From the NCBI GenBank assembly GCA_041554195.1, contig JBFFMJ010000004.1, forward strand, positions 124,001-188,000: DNA of 64,000 bases. The letters run 5' to 3'. This stretch comes from JAPHSX01 sp041554195 (GTDB taxonomy: Bacteria > Pseudomonadota > Gammaproteobacteria > Thiohalomonadales > Thiohalomonadaceae). Position numbers and translations under genes: made by a program. The notes beneath the pieces were generated by a model. That model did not search any database. It was not told the DNA's origin and saw only the letters and a program-made list of their open reading frames with translations. Below, piece after piece: positions 36,042-44,811 of this stretch (the stretch's first letter is position 1; each line of letters opens with the position of its first letter).

Positions 36042-37054
36042 TGACGGATGAGAAGCAGGAAAATCAGGGCGAGGATATCGCATTAGTGGGAGGTCCGGGA
36101 CGGCAGCTACGCGAGGCGCGTGAGGCGCGCAAACTGTCGCCGCAACAGGTCGCCTCACAGCTGCGCATGCAGGTGCGCATTATCGAGGCGCTGGAGAGTG
36201 ATGACTATAGTTCACTGCCCGGTAGTACCTTTGTGCAGGGCTACTTGCGCAGCTACTCCCGACTGCTGGGACTCCCGGAAGAGAGCGTGGTTGCCCTGTC
36301 TCGCTCCGACAGTGTTGATGAGCCCAGGCTGGTTAGTAGCATTACCGAGGGCAAGATTGAGGCAACGAGTCGTGATTTGCCAATGCGCATGACCAGTTTT
36401 CTTATTCTGGTCACTATCGTGTCCGGCCTGGGCTGGTGGCTGTCGCAGCGTAGTCCGGCCACCGATACCGCTGCACCACAGACGGTGGTGCCCGGTGCTG
36501 AGCAGGGGCTGAGGCTACCCGAAGAGACGGTGCAGCTGCAACCTGATGAGCAGCCTGTTGCTGATGAGGGCGAGAGCGCGGTTGCGGCTGAAGAGGCTGT
36601 GGCGGGCGATACTGCAGAAGCCACAGTAGAAGAGAGTGCAAGTCCAGATCTTGCTCAAGCCGCAATCGATGAGAGTGCAAGTCCAGAGCTGGCAGAGAGT
36701 GAATCACCTGTGGCTGAGTCGCCCTCCGTGGTCAACGTGATACCTGCCGCAACACCTGAGGTAACACTCAGTGCCGAGACACCTCAGTCACAGCTGGTAG
36801 TGGAGTATCAGGCGGATAGCTGGAGCGAGATTCAAGATGCCGCTGGACGCCAGCTGACCTATGGCCTGGTTCCTGCCGGTAGTCACCTCACCCTGCAGGG
36901 TGAGGCGCCGTTTAAGGTCTTCCTCGGCTTTGCTGCTGGCGTTACTGTCTACTATAACGGTGTCCTATACGACCACACTCCCTATCATCGTGGTGATGTC
37001 GCACGTTTTCGTATCGGCAGGGCCGAACACAACAGTCCCGTTTCAGGTAACTAG
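36038..37054 (+). CDS. rodZ: Cytoskeletal membrane protein RodZ
   Basis: A 338-residue bitopic protein that links MreB to the cell-wall elongation machinery. A helix-turn-helix of the Cro type (GRQLREAREARKLSPQQVA, about residues 21-90) leads to one membrane helix (about residues 113-133, SFLILVTIVSGLGWWLSQ), a long acidic proline-poor linker and a C-terminal DUF4115 beta domain (VEYQADSWSEIQDAAG to the end). The linker contains an imperfect duplication, ESASPDLAQAAID and ESASPELAES. It overlaps pilW by four bases and ispG follows after three. Confidence 0.94.
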   Translation: MMTDEKQENQGEDIALVGGPGRQLREAREARKLSPQQVASQLRMQVRIIEALESDDYSSLPGSTFVQGYLRSYSRLLGLPEESVVALSRSDSVDEPRLVSSITEGKIEATSRDLPMRMTSFLILVTIVSGLGWWLSQRSPATDTAAPQTVVPGAEQGLRLPEETVQLQPDEQPVADEGESAVAAEEAVAGDTAEATVEESASPDLAQAAIDESASPELAESESPVAESPSVVNVIPAATPEVTLSAETPQSQLVVEYQADSWSEIQDAAGRQLTYGLVPAGSHLTLQGEAPFKVFLGFAAGVTVYYNGVLYDHTPYHRGDVARFRIGRAEHNSPVSGN

Positions 37055-37057
37055 TTC

Positions 37058-38155
37058 ATGCATCAAGCCTCTCCCATCGTGCGTCGCAAATCACGCCAAA
37101 TCATGGTCGGCAATGTAGCGGTTGGCGGCGATGCGCCAATCACCGTACAGAGCATGACCAACACCGAGACCACCGATGTGTCCGCCACCGTGGCGCAGAT
37201 CCGGGCGCTGGAAAAGGCCGGTGCCGATATCGTGCGGGTCTCGGTGCCGAGCATGGAGGCGGCCGAAGCCTTCGGCCAGATCCGCAAGCAGGTTAACGTG
37301 CCGCTGGTCTCCGATATTCACTTCGATTACAAGATCGCCCTGCGGGTGCTGGAGCTGGGTGTAGACTGTCTGCGCATCAATCCGGGCAATATCGGCAAGG
37401 AAGACCGGGTGCGTACCCTGGTCGATGCGGCGCGCGACAAAAATGTGCCGATCCGCATCGGCGTTAACGCCGGTTCGCTGGAGAAAGAGCTGCAAAAAAA
37501 ATATCCTGAGCCCTGTGCCGATGCGATGGTCGAGTCGGCGCTCCGGCATATCGATATTCTTGACCGCCTCGACTACCCCAACTTTAAGGTAAGCCTCAAG
37601 GCCTCGGAGATCTTTATGACCGTCGAGGCCTACCGCAAGCTGGCCGCTCAGATCGAGCAGCCGCTGCATCTGGGGATCACCGAGGCCGGTGGTTTTCGCT
37701 CCGGCACCGTAAAGTCGGCGATCGGTCTTGGCATGCTGCTGGCTGACGGCATTGGCGATACTATCCGCGTCTCGCTGGCCGCCGATCCGGTGCAGGAGAT
37801 CAAGGTGGGTTTCGATATCCTGAAGAGCCTGCACCTGCGCAGCAAAGGGGTCAATATGATTGCCTGCCCCTCTTGCTCGCGGCAGAACTTTGATGTTATT
37901 GCCACGGTCAATGAGTTGGAACAGCGGTTGGAGGATGTGCTGGAGCCGATTGATGTGGCCGTGATCGGCTGCGTGGTCAACGGCCCCGGCGAGGCCAAGG
38001 AGGTCGATATCGGCCTCACCGGCGGTCAGCCCAACCTGCTTTATAAGTGCGGCGTGCCCGACCACAAGGTCGAGAATGAGAACCTGGTCGATGAACTGGA
38101 AAAAAATATTCGCGCCGAGATCGCCCGTCGTCATAGCGACGGCGATCAGCAGTAA
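37058..38155 (+). CDS. ispG: (E)-4-hydroxy-3-methylbut-2-enyl-diphosphate synthase
   Basis: A 365-residue Fe-S enzyme of the non-mevalonate isoprenoid route. A TIM barrel (VGGDAPITVQSMTNTETTD near the start) precedes the cluster domain, with cysteines in ACPSCSRQNFDV and IGCVVNGPGEAKEVDIG. Length agrees with the bacterial form. Its cluster depends on the isc genes upstream. Two other genes of the same route, dxs and ispA, lie at 45217-48077. Confidence 0.98.
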   Translation: MHQASPIVRRKSRQIMVGNVAVGGDAPITVQSMTNTETTDVSATVAQIRALEKAGADIVRVSVPSMEAAEAFGQIRKQVNVPLVSDIHFDYKIALRVLELGVDCLRINPGNIGKEDRVRTLVDAARDKNVPIRIGVNAGSLEKELQKKYPEPCADAMVESALRHIDILDRLDYPNFKVSLKASEIFMTVEAYRKLAAQIEQPLHLGITEAGGFRSGTVKSAIGLGMLLADGIGDTIRVSLAADPVQEIKVGFDILKSLHLRSKGVNMIACPSCSRQNFDVIATVNELEQRLEDVLEPIDVAVIGCVVNGPGEAKEVDIGLTGGQPNLLYKCGVPDHKVENENLVDELEKNIRAEIARRHSDGDQQ

Positions 38156-38172
38156 GTTTTGAGGTATTAAGT

Positions 38173-39459
38173 TTGAGTAAAAACATTCAGGCCGTTCGTG
38201 GCATGAACGACATCCTGCCGGAGGAGACCCCGGCATGGCGACACCTGGAAGAGGTAGTGCGCCAGCTGGTCGATGGTTACGGCTATCGCGAGATCCGCAT
38301 GCCCATCGTTGAGAGCACCGACCTGTTCAAGCGCTCCATCGGTGAGGTGACTGACATCGTCGAGAAGGAGATGTATACCTTCGAGGATCGCAACGGCGAC
38401 ATGCTCACGCTGCGCCCCGAGGGGACCGCAGGCTGCGTGCGCGCCGCGCTGCAGAACGGCCTGCTGCACAATCAAATACAACGCCTCTGGTATCGCGGCC
38501 CGATGTTCCGTCACGAGCGCCCGCAGAAGGGGCGTTATCGCCAGTTTCATCAAATCGGCGTCGAGGTGTTTGGTCTTGAGGGGCCGGACATCGATGCCGA
38601 ACACATTATGATGACGGCGCGCCTGTGGAAGATGCTGGGGCTGGAGAAGGATGTCACCCTGCAGCTCAACTCGCTCGGCTCCAGTGCTGCGCGCACCGCC
38701 TATCGCGGCATTCTGGTGGAGTACCTGTGGCACCATGTGGAGAGCCTGGACGAGGACAGCAAGCGTCGCCTCGACTCCAATCCGCTGCGCATTCTCGATA
38801 GCAAGAACCCGGCGATGCGTGAGATTATTGATAACGCACCCAAGCTGAACGAGCACCTGGACGCCGAGTCGCAGGCCCACTTCGAGCAGCTCTGTGCCAC
38901 CCTCGACGCGGTCGGTATTAGCTATCAGATCAACCCCTGCCTGGTGCGTGGCCTTGACTACTACGGCAAGACGGTATTCGAGTGGGTAACCGATAAGTTG
39001 GGCGCTCAGGGCACCGTCTGTGCCGGTGGTCGCTTTGACGGCCTGGTGGAGCAGCTGGGTGGGAAGAGCGTGCCCGCGGTCGGTTTCGCCATGGGAGTGG
39101 AGCGGCTGGTCAGCCTGCTGGAGCTTGAGCAGATGCCACTGCACCACTATCAGCCACACGCCTATATGGTGCTGGTTGGTGAAGCGGCGCAACGCGAGGG
39201 GCTGGTACTGGCCGAGCAGCTGCGCAATGCCGTGCCGTCGCTACGGCTGGAGACCCATTGTGGTGGCGGCAGTTTTAAGAGCCAGTTTAAGAAGGCGGAT
39301 AAAAGTGGTGCGCCGCTGGCCCTGATCCTCGGTGAGGAGGAGATTGAGAACGGCACCATGGGGATTAAATTCCTGCGAGAAAAGCGTGAGCAACAGCAGT
39401 TGCCACGTGCGCAGACCATCGATTTTCTGGCCGCTTATCTGGCCGAAAGTAACGCATAA
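38173..39459 (+). CDS. hisS: Histidyl-tRNA synthetase
   Basis: A 428-residue class II synthetase. The TTG at 38173 gives MSKNIQAVRGMNDILPEETP, the family start. Motif 2 is MLTLRPEGTAGCVRA followed by MFRHERPQKGRYRQFHQ, the histidine A motif is LVRGLDYYGKTVFEW and motif 3 is VGFAMGVERL. A non-AUG start is seen for this gene, for yfgM and for bamB. Confidence 0.97.
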   Translation: MSKNIQAVRGMNDILPEETPAWRHLEEVVRQLVDGYGYREIRMPIVESTDLFKRSIGEVTDIVEKEMYTFEDRNGDMLTLRPEGTAGCVRAALQNGLLHNQIQRLWYRGPMFRHERPQKGRYRQFHQIGVEVFGLEGPDIDAEHIMMTARLWKMLGLEKDVTLQLNSLGSSAARTAYRGILVEYLWHHVESLDEDSKRRLDSNPLRILDSKNPAMREIIDNAPKLNEHLDAESQAHFEQLCATLDAVGISYQINPCLVRGLDYYGKTVFEWVTDKLGAQGTVCAGGRFDGLVEQLGGKSVPAVGFAMGVERLVSLLELEQMPLHHYQPHAYMVLVGEAAQREGLVLAEQLRNAVPSLRLETHCGGGSFKSQFKKADKSGAPLALILGEEEIENGTMGIKFLREKREQQQLPRAQTIDFLAAYLAESNA

Positions 39460-39486
39460 ACAACGAAACAGAACAGGAGTCTAGGG

Positions 39487-40137
39487 GTGGAAGTTTATAA
39501 TTCGGAACAGGATCAGGTCGATGCGCTGAAGGCGTGGTGGGATAAGAATGGCCGCTCGGCGCTAACCGCGCTGGCGGTATTTTTGCTGTCGGTACTCGGC
39601 TGGCAGGGCTGGAACGACCACCGCAACGAGGTGGCCGCTGCGGCCTCTTCACAGTATCAGCAGATGACGGAGCTGATGGAGAGCAATAGCCCGCAGGCAA
39701 TAGAGGTGGGGCGTGCACTGCTCGCCAGCTATCCCGACTCTATCTATGCTGTGATGGCCTCGATGTCGATGGCCAAACTAGCCGTCGCCGACAAGGATCT
39801 GGATGCAGCCGCCGCCCATTTGCGCTCGGCGATGGATAACAGTGATCAGCCGGAGCTGGCCGAGCTGGCGCGTCTGCGTCTGGCACGGGTCGAGTTGGCA
39901 CAGGGTAATAGTGATGCGGCACTGGCCACCTTGAGTGGTGGTAAGGGCGGGGCTGCCAGTGAAGAGTTGCGCGGCGATATTTTGTTGTCCCAGGGCAACC
40001 GTGTCGAGGCGAGTGTGGCCTATAAAACAGCCATTGATTCATATGGTGCAAATGCCGCTGACAAGCGTGAGCTGGTACAGATGAAATTGGATGATTTATC
40101 CCTGATGGTGATGCCTGTGCAGAGCGTTGCCGAGTGA
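39487..40137 (+). CDS. yfgM: YfgM ancillary translocon subunit
   Basis: A 216-residue single-span inner-membrane protein with a periplasmic TPR-like domain that associates with SecYEG and chaperones. It begins at a GTG (39487). The N-terminal EVYNSEQDQVDALKAWWDKNGRSAL and membrane helix LTALAVFLLSVLGWQGW match the family. It overlaps bamB by four bases, and hisS-yfgM-bamB-der is the normal order. Confidence 0.94.
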   Translation: MEVYNSEQDQVDALKAWWDKNGRSALTALAVFLLSVLGWQGWNDHRNEVAAAASSQYQQMTELMESNSPQAIEVGRALLASYPDSIYAVMASMSMAKLAVADKDLDAAAAHLRSAMDNSDQPELAELARLRLARVELAQGNSDAALATLSGGKGGAASEELRGDILLSQGNRVEASVAYKTAIDSYGANAADKRELVQMKLDDLSLMVMPVQSVAE

Positions 40138-41342
40138 GACTCCTTAGCCTGATCCTTATCGCCGCCATGCTGGCGGCATGCAGCGGCAGTATCGACCCGG
40201 TCGAGCCGCCCAGTGAGCTGAGCGTCTTTAAGTCTGATCTTAAGCTGCACTCGCGCTGGCAGCGTGAGGTGGGAAGTGGAACCGGTGGGCACTACCTCAA
40301 ATTGTCACCGCTGCTCGATGGTGAGGCTATCTATATTGCCGACCGGTACGGTGATGTGCATGCCTACCATAGCCTCAGTGGAGAGCGCCTGTGGCAGGTG
40401 GAGTTGCAGCGGGTGATCAGCGCAGGCGCTGGTGAGGCGGCAGGGCTGTTGCTGTTCGGTGGTGATGCCGAGGTCTTTGCCCTGGATAAACAGAGCGGCG
40501 AATTGCGCTGGAGTCAGACCCTCGGCAGCGAGGTGATGAGTACCCCGGTGAGCCTTGGTAACACCATTGTGGTTCACGCGGTAGACGGATCGATTAGTGC
40601 CCTGAATCGTGCCGATGGCAGCGTGTTGTGGCGGCACCTCGAAAAGGTTCCCAGTCTGACACTCCGGGGCACAGGTAAACCGTTGATCATTGCGGGTAAC
40701 ACCGTGGTGGTCGGCACCGCCGGTGGTCAGGTGGTTGCGCTGAACCTGCAGGATGGCTCGCTATTGTGGCGAGCCACTGTTGCCACACCGCGTGGGCGTA
40801 CCGATCTGGAGCGCATGGTCGATGTCGATGCTGACCTGGCCGAGGCCGATGGGGTGATCTATGCCGCTGCCTATCAGGGCGATGTAGCCGCGATTCAGGC
40901 GAGCAGCGGTCAGCTTATCTGGACCCGTGAGATCTCCAGCCTGAGTGGTATCGTTGTCGATGGGGATGCACTTTACTTGAGTGATGAGGCGGGGGACGTA
41001 TGGGCCCTCTCCCGTCGCAATGGTGCCTCATTGTGGAAACAGAGTGCACTACATCGTCGTGCTCTGAGTACCCCGGCACAGCAGGGGCGTTATCTTATTC
41101 TTGGCGATTATGATGGTTACCTGCACTGGCTAAATAAAGAGGATGGGGCACTGGCGGCCCGTACCCGTGTACGTAATTTCCAGGAGTACTTCCCGGTAGA
41201 GGATGAGTTTGACGACCTCAGCTATAAGGAGGACCACGGTCATCTGGCGACCCCGCTGGTGGAAGGCGCTCGTGTCTACGGCTTTGACAAACGCGGCGTA
41301 CTCGATGCCTACAGCGTCACCATTGTAAAGGCGGACGAATAA
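40134..41342 (+). CDS. bamB: Outer-membrane assembly lipoprotein BamB
   Basis: A 402-residue lipoprotein and eight-bladed PQQ-type beta-propeller that supports BamA in inserting outer-membrane proteins. It starts at a GTG overlapping yfgM. The signal peptide MRLLSLILIAAMLAAC places the lipidated cysteine at residue 16. Repeated blade motifs such as VFALDKQSGELRWSQTLGSEV, ALNRADGSVLWRH and VVALNLQDGSLLWRA are visible. Confidence 0.96.
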   Translation: MRLLSLILIAAMLAACSGSIDPVEPPSELSVFKSDLKLHSRWQREVGSGTGGHYLKLSPLLDGEAIYIADRYGDVHAYHSLSGERLWQVELQRVISAGAGEAAGLLLFGGDAEVFALDKQSGELRWSQTLGSEVMSTPVSLGNTIVVHAVDGSISALNRADGSVLWRHLEKVPSLTLRGTGKPLIIAGNTVVVGTAGGQVVALNLQDGSLLWRATVATPRGRTDLERMVDVDADLAEADGVIYAAAYQGDVAAIQASSGQLIWTREISSLSGIVVDGDALYLSDEAGDVWALSRRNGASLWKQSALHRRALSTPAQQGRYLILGDYDGYLHWLNKEDGALAARTRVRNFQEYFPVEDEFDDLSYKEDHGHLATPLVEGARVYGFDKRGVLDAYSVTIVKADE

Positions 41343-41346
41343 TTTC

Positions 41347-42756
41347 ATGAAACCGGTTATCGCCCTGGTAGGGCGTCCCAATGTGGGCAAATCGACCCTG
41401 TTTAATGCCCTGACCCGCTCCCGTGATGCGCTGGTGGCGGATTATGCCGGCCTTACCCGCGACCGTAAATACGGCACCGGTCGCCTCGGTGATGCCCCTT
41501 ACCTTGTGGTGGATACCGGTGGTTTAAGCGGTATCGAACAGGGTATCGATGTGGAGATGGCACAGCAGGCCAAGGAGGCCATCGGCGAGGCCGATGCGGT
41601 GCTGTTTCTGGTGGATGCTCGCGAGGGGATGAACGCGGCGGATGAGGGTATCGCCAGCTATTTGCGCCAGTGTGGTAAGCCGGTCACCCTGGTGTTGAAC
41701 AAGATCGATGGTCTTGATCCGGAGATGGCCGCGGTTGATTTTCACTCCATGGCACTCGGTGAGCCGGTGGCGATTGCCGCCAGCCATGGTCGTGGGGTGC
41801 GCGCACTGATTGAAGAGGTGCTGTTGCAGTTTCCTCCCGCCGAAGAGGGCGAAGCGGAGGAGGAGCAGGGAATCAGGGTGGCCGTGGTCGGACGCCCCAA
41901 TGTCGGTAAATCTACCCTGGTCAACCGCATTCTGGGTGAGGAGCGGGTGGTGGTATTCGACATGCCCGGTACGACTCGCGACAGTATCTACATCCCCTTC
42001 GAACGTGATGAACGGCAATATACGCTTATCGATACCGCCGGGGTACGGCGTCGTGCCCGCATTAAAGAGACGGTAGAGAAATTCAGTATCATCAAGACCT
42101 TGCAGGCGATCAGTGACGCCAATGTGGTGGTGATGGTGATTGATGCGCGTGAGGGGATCAGTGATCAGGACGCCCATCTTCTGGGAATGGTGATGGAGGC
42201 GGGGCGTGCCCTGGTGATCGCCATCAATAAGTGGGATAACCTGCCGCAGGAGCAGAAAGAGTCGGTAAAGAACGAGTTGCAACTTAAGCTGCCGTTCATC
42301 GATTTTGCCCGTATTCACTATATCTCGGCGCTACACGGCACCGGCGTTGGCGAACTGTTTGGCTCACTTAACCGCGCCTACGACTCGGCCATGCGCAAGC
42401 TCTCCACCCCTGAGCTGACCAAGTTGCTCGAATCCCTGCAGATGACGCATCAGGCACCGATGGTTAATGGCCGGCGCATCAAGCTGCGCTATGCCCATCA
42501 GGGGGGCAAAAACCCGCCGTTGATAGTGATCCACGGTAATCAGGTGGAACGTATTCCCAGTAGTTATCAGCGTTATCTGGAGAAGGGGTTTCGCAAATAC
42601 CTCAAGCTGGAGGGGACGCCAATTCGTGTCGAGTTTAAGGGGAGCAAAAACCCCTATGCGGATGAGCGGCGGCGTAGCGAACTGCCGAATCGCCTGCTGG
42701 CGAAAAAGAAGAACTCGGATCTTACCAAGAGACAGAAGCGCAGGGGCAAGAAGTAG
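41347..42756 (+). CDS. der: Ribosome assembly GTPase Der
   Basis: A 469-residue protein with two tandem GTPase domains and a KH-like C-terminus needed for 50S subunit maturation. Both P-loops are present (ALVGRPNVGKSTLFN and AVVGRPNVGKSTLVN), with matching DTGGL and DTAGVRRRARIKE switch II motifs and NKID and NKWDN specificity motifs. The C-terminus is highly basic (KKKNSDLTKRQKRRGKK). It closes the hisS-yfgM-bamB-der set. Confidence 0.98.
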   Translation: MKPVIALVGRPNVGKSTLFNALTRSRDALVADYAGLTRDRKYGTGRLGDAPYLVVDTGGLSGIEQGIDVEMAQQAKEAIGEADAVLFLVDAREGMNAADEGIASYLRQCGKPVTLVLNKIDGLDPEMAAVDFHSMALGEPVAIAASHGRGVRALIEEVLLQFPPAEEGEAEEEQGIRVAVVGRPNVGKSTLVNRILGEERVVVFDMPGTTRDSIYIPFERDERQYTLIDTAGVRRRARIKETVEKFSIIKTLQAISDANVVVMVIDAREGISDQDAHLLGMVMEAGRALVIAINKWDNLPQEQKESVKNELQLKLPFIDFARIHYISALHGTGVGELFGSLNRAYDSAMRKLSTPELTKLLESLQMTHQAPMVNGRRIKLRYAHQGGKNPPLIVIHGNQVERIPSSYQRYLEKGFRKYLKLEGTPIRVEFKGSKNPYADERRRSELPNRLLAKKKNSDLTKRQKRRGKK

Positions 42757-42771
42757 GGGCAATATTCCCCT

Positions 42772-42801
42772 TTGAAGCGGTGATGCCCCTACTGTTATAA
42801 T
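42772..42801 (+). promoter_or_regulatory. Promoter of the second DUF2892 gene
   Basis: TTGAAG (42772-42777) and a perfect TATAAT (42796-42801) are 18 bases apart, 15 bases after the der stop. The transcript would start near 42808. Confidence 0.65.
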
Positions 42802-42817
42802 CGGCTGCGCTTATGAA

Positions 42818-42837
42818 GGTCACCACAAGTAGTGACC
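42818..42837. promoter_or_regulatory. Near-palindromic element in the DUF2892 leader
   Basis: GGTCAC (42818-42823) and GTGACC (42832-42837) flank CACAAGTA, which itself carries AC/GT symmetry, so the 20-base element is palindromic except at one pair and the AA centre. It starts 17 bases after the -10 box. It may be an operator overlapping the early transcribed region, or an RNA hairpin in the 5' leader. Confidence 0.45.
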
Positions 42838-42867
42838 GGATCTTACTATTTATATATGGAGAGTGTT

Positions 42868-43086
42868 ATGAGTATCGATCGTATAGTTTTCGCTGTTGCG
42901 GGTACCTTTATTTTGCTTAGCCTGGCTCTGGGTATGACTGCCAGCCCAATATTCCAGCATGAATACTGGCTCTTCTTCACCGCCTTCGTAGGTGCCAACC
43001 TGCTGCAATCGGCCTTTACGGGTTTCTGCCCAATGGTGATCTTCCTTAAGATGTTTGGTGCCAAACCGGGTCAGGCCTTCAGGTAA
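42868..43086 (+). CDS. Second DUF2892 membrane protein
   Basis: A 72-residue protein with two membrane segments and the DUF2892 pattern: MSIDRIVFAVAGTFILLSLALG, then FFTAFVGANLLQSAFTGFCPMVIFLKMFG with the conserved G-x-CP end. I chose the ATG at 42868 because GGAGAG lies five bases upstream; an upstream ATG in frame lacks a site. Only the overall pattern is shared with the copy at 23642, so they are diverged paralogues. It is a single-gene unit with its own promoter, a near-palindrome in the leader and a terminator. Its function is unknown; the family is frequent near sulfur-transfer genes. Confidence 0.85.
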   Translation: MSIDRIVFAVAGTFILLSLALGMTASPIFQHEYWLFFTAFVGANLLQSAFTGFCPMVIFLKMFGAKPGQAFR

Positions 43087-43108
43087 GTCTGTCTCCGTTG
43101 AACAAAAT

Positions 43109-43132
43109 AGCCTCGCATTGCGGGGCTTTTTT
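43109..43132 (+). terminator. Terminator of the second DUF2892 gene
   Basis: AGCCTCGC and GCGGGGCT pair over 8 bp (one G-T) around ATT, followed by six T, 22 bases after the stop. Confidence 0.85.
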
Positions 43133-43278
43133 GCGTCTGGAGTGTAGGCGAATGTTGAAGTTCTCGTGGCGTGATAGGATGGCACACTTGGAGTATGTGC
43201 TTTGTCACGGATAGAACGTGATGGAGATGACAGTATCCTAAGAAGGTAATCACTCTCGTCACAAATGAAGGGGTCGTC

Positions 43279-43878
43279 ATGGTTTTCCGTGTGAATAAAA
43301 AGTCACTCTCCATCCTGCCTGCACTTCTCGTATTGCTTCTCTCTCCTCCTCACCTATCCGCTGCGGATAATATGTGGGGCAGTGTTTTTCGCTATCAACA
43401 GAAAATGGCGGGCTTTGGACAACCTGAGGCTCAGGTCAAGTTGGGGCAGATGTACGAAGAGGGGCACGGTACCGAGCAGAGCTTCGATACAGCTGAGCAG
43501 TGGTATAGAAAGGCGCTAAGTCAGGGGTTTGGGCCGGCACAGGAGAAGCTCGAACAACTGCAGCAACGGCGACAACAGGCGGCTCAGGCAGTAAAAGAGC
43601 AGGAGCAAGCTGCACAGCAGCGCCTCGCTAGTGAGAAGGCGGAGCGTGAGCGTATTGAACGGGAGAGGATGGCATTACAACGTGCTGAGACAGAGCGTCT
43701 TGCCAGTGAAATCGAGCAGAAGCAGGAGCAGGAGCGTAGCAGACAGCAGGCTGAGGATAAGGCCAGGACGGCGGCAGATGAGGCGAAGGCGGCTGAGGAT
43801 GAGCGTATTGCGCGAAAGCGGGCGCAGGAGGCGATGAAGAAGATGTTGGCCACGCCGGGGGGCTTTGACGAGGACTAG
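43279..43878 (+). CDS. Exported Sel1-repeat/coiled-coil protein
   Basis: A 199-residue protein with a signal peptide (VNKKSLSILPALLVLLLSPPHLSAA, cleavage near residue 29), one Sel1-type TPR repeat (QPEAQVKLGQMYEEGHGTEQ then AEQWYRKALSQGFGPAQ, about residues 48-86) and a long charged coiled coil (about residues 90-190) rich in Glu, Gln, Arg and Ala. The coiled coil resembles the rod of TolA-like proteins, but no C-terminal TolA domain or N-terminal anchor is seen. It is probably periplasmic. I do not recognise a named family. It is flanked by terminators and so forms a single-gene unit. Confidence 0.75.
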   Translation: MVFRVNKKSLSILPALLVLLLSPPHLSAADNMWGSVFRYQQKMAGFGQPEAQVKLGQMYEEGHGTEQSFDTAEQWYRKALSQGFGPAQEKLEQLQQRRQQAAQAVKEQEQAAQQRLASEKAERERIERERMALQRAETERLASEIEQKQEQERSRQQAEDKARTAADEAKAAEDERIARKRAQEAMKKMLATPGGFDED

Positions 43879-43961
43879 GTGTGCGTAGAGCCGCCAGCCG
43901 GTTGTTCATTCTATCAATTCGGCCACAGCAGGTTTTCTCTGAGGCCGAAACGGATTTGAAT

Positions 43962-43993
43962 CCGACCCTATGAGCAACAGAGTCGGTTTTTTT
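43962..43993 (+). terminator. Terminator of the Sel1/coiled-coil gene
   Basis: CCGAC (43962-43966) and GTCGG (43982-43986), with an additional CT/AG pair inside, are followed by seven T. It lies 83 bases after the stop codon. Confidence 0.65.
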
Positions 43994-44007
43994 ATGGACG
44001 CTTCGAT

Positions 44008-44811
44008 CTATGCTGCGCTCTTGTCCTTTTCGATCAGGGCGTAGGCAGAGTGGTTGTGGATGGATTCGAAGTTTTCCGACTCCACCACGTAGTAGGTGAT
44101 GCGCTCGTCATTGTTCAGTTGTACCGCGATATCGCGCACCATATCTTCAACAAATTTGGGATTGTCGTAGGCGCGTTCGGTAACGTGTTTTTCATCGGGG
44201 CGTTTGAGCAGGCCGAACAGTTCGCAGGAGGCCTGTTTTTCTACCAGGTCAATGATATCTTCAATCCAGACGAAGGTATTGGTGCGTACGGTGACGGTGA
44301 CATGGGAGCGCTGGTTGTGCGCACCGCGATCCGAGATCTTTTTGGAGCAGGGGCAGAGGCTGGTGACAGGTACCACAACTTTTACGGCTAGATCAGGCTT
44401 GCCATCCTTTACATCACCAAGAAAACTTACCTCGTAATCCATCAGGCTCTGTACGCCGGACTCGGGGGCCTTTTTGTTGACGAAGTAGGGGAAGCTCATT
44501 TCGATATGCCCCTCTTCGGCCTCTAGACGATCCGTCATCTCACTCATCATGTCCTTGAATGACTTTACCGAGATCTCACGCTCATGCTGGTTGAGGATCT
44601 CAACGAAGCGTGACATGTGTGTGCCCTTGAAATTGTGGGGCAGGTTTACATACATGTTGAAGTTGGCGATGGTGTGCTGCTCGCCTTCGCTGCGATCCAT
44701 CACACGAATGGGGTGGCGAATATCCTTGATGCCGACCTTGTTGATGGCGATCTGGCGGGTATCCGCACTGTTCTGTACATCGGCGATAGGGGTGTCACAC
44801 GGCTGTGTCAT
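44008..44811 (-). CDS. folE2: GTP cyclohydrolase FolE2
   Basis: A 267-residue type IB GTP cyclohydrolase that makes dihydroneopterin triphosphate for folate and queuosine. The ATG at 44811 has GAGGAAA upstream and overlaps the queD stop as ATGA, so I prefer it to the longer open frame. The active-site cysteine region is SLCPCSKKISDRGAHNQRSHV; the C-terminal NNDERITYYVVESENFESIHNHSA is typical. FolE2 works with metals other than zinc and often stands in for FolE under zinc shortage, but no Zur box is seen here. No FolE of the usual type is present in this window. Confidence 0.95.
   Translation of the reverse strand: MTQPCDTPIADVQNSADTRQIAINKVGIKDIRHPIRVMDRSEGEQHTIANFNMYVNLPHNFKGTHMSRFVEILNQHEREISVKSFKDMMSEMTDRLEAEEGHIEMSFPYFVNKKAPESGVQSLMDYEVSFLGDVKDGKPDLAVKVVVPVTSLCPCSKKISDRGAHNQRSHVTVTVRTNTFVWIEDIIDLVEKQASCELFGLLKRPDEKHVTERAYDNPKFVEDMVRDIAVQLNNDERITYYVVESENFESIHNHSAYALIEKDKSAA

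Noticed and set aside
37091..38236. Long open frame antisense to ispG
   Set aside because: It mirrors a well-supported gene frame for frame; high G+C genes often leave the reverse frame open.
43071..43313. Possible 80-residue minus-strand gene across the gap between the DUF2892 and Sel1 genes
   Set aside because: It overlaps the start of the Sel1 gene and the DUF2892 terminator, and has no ribosome site or recognisable pattern.
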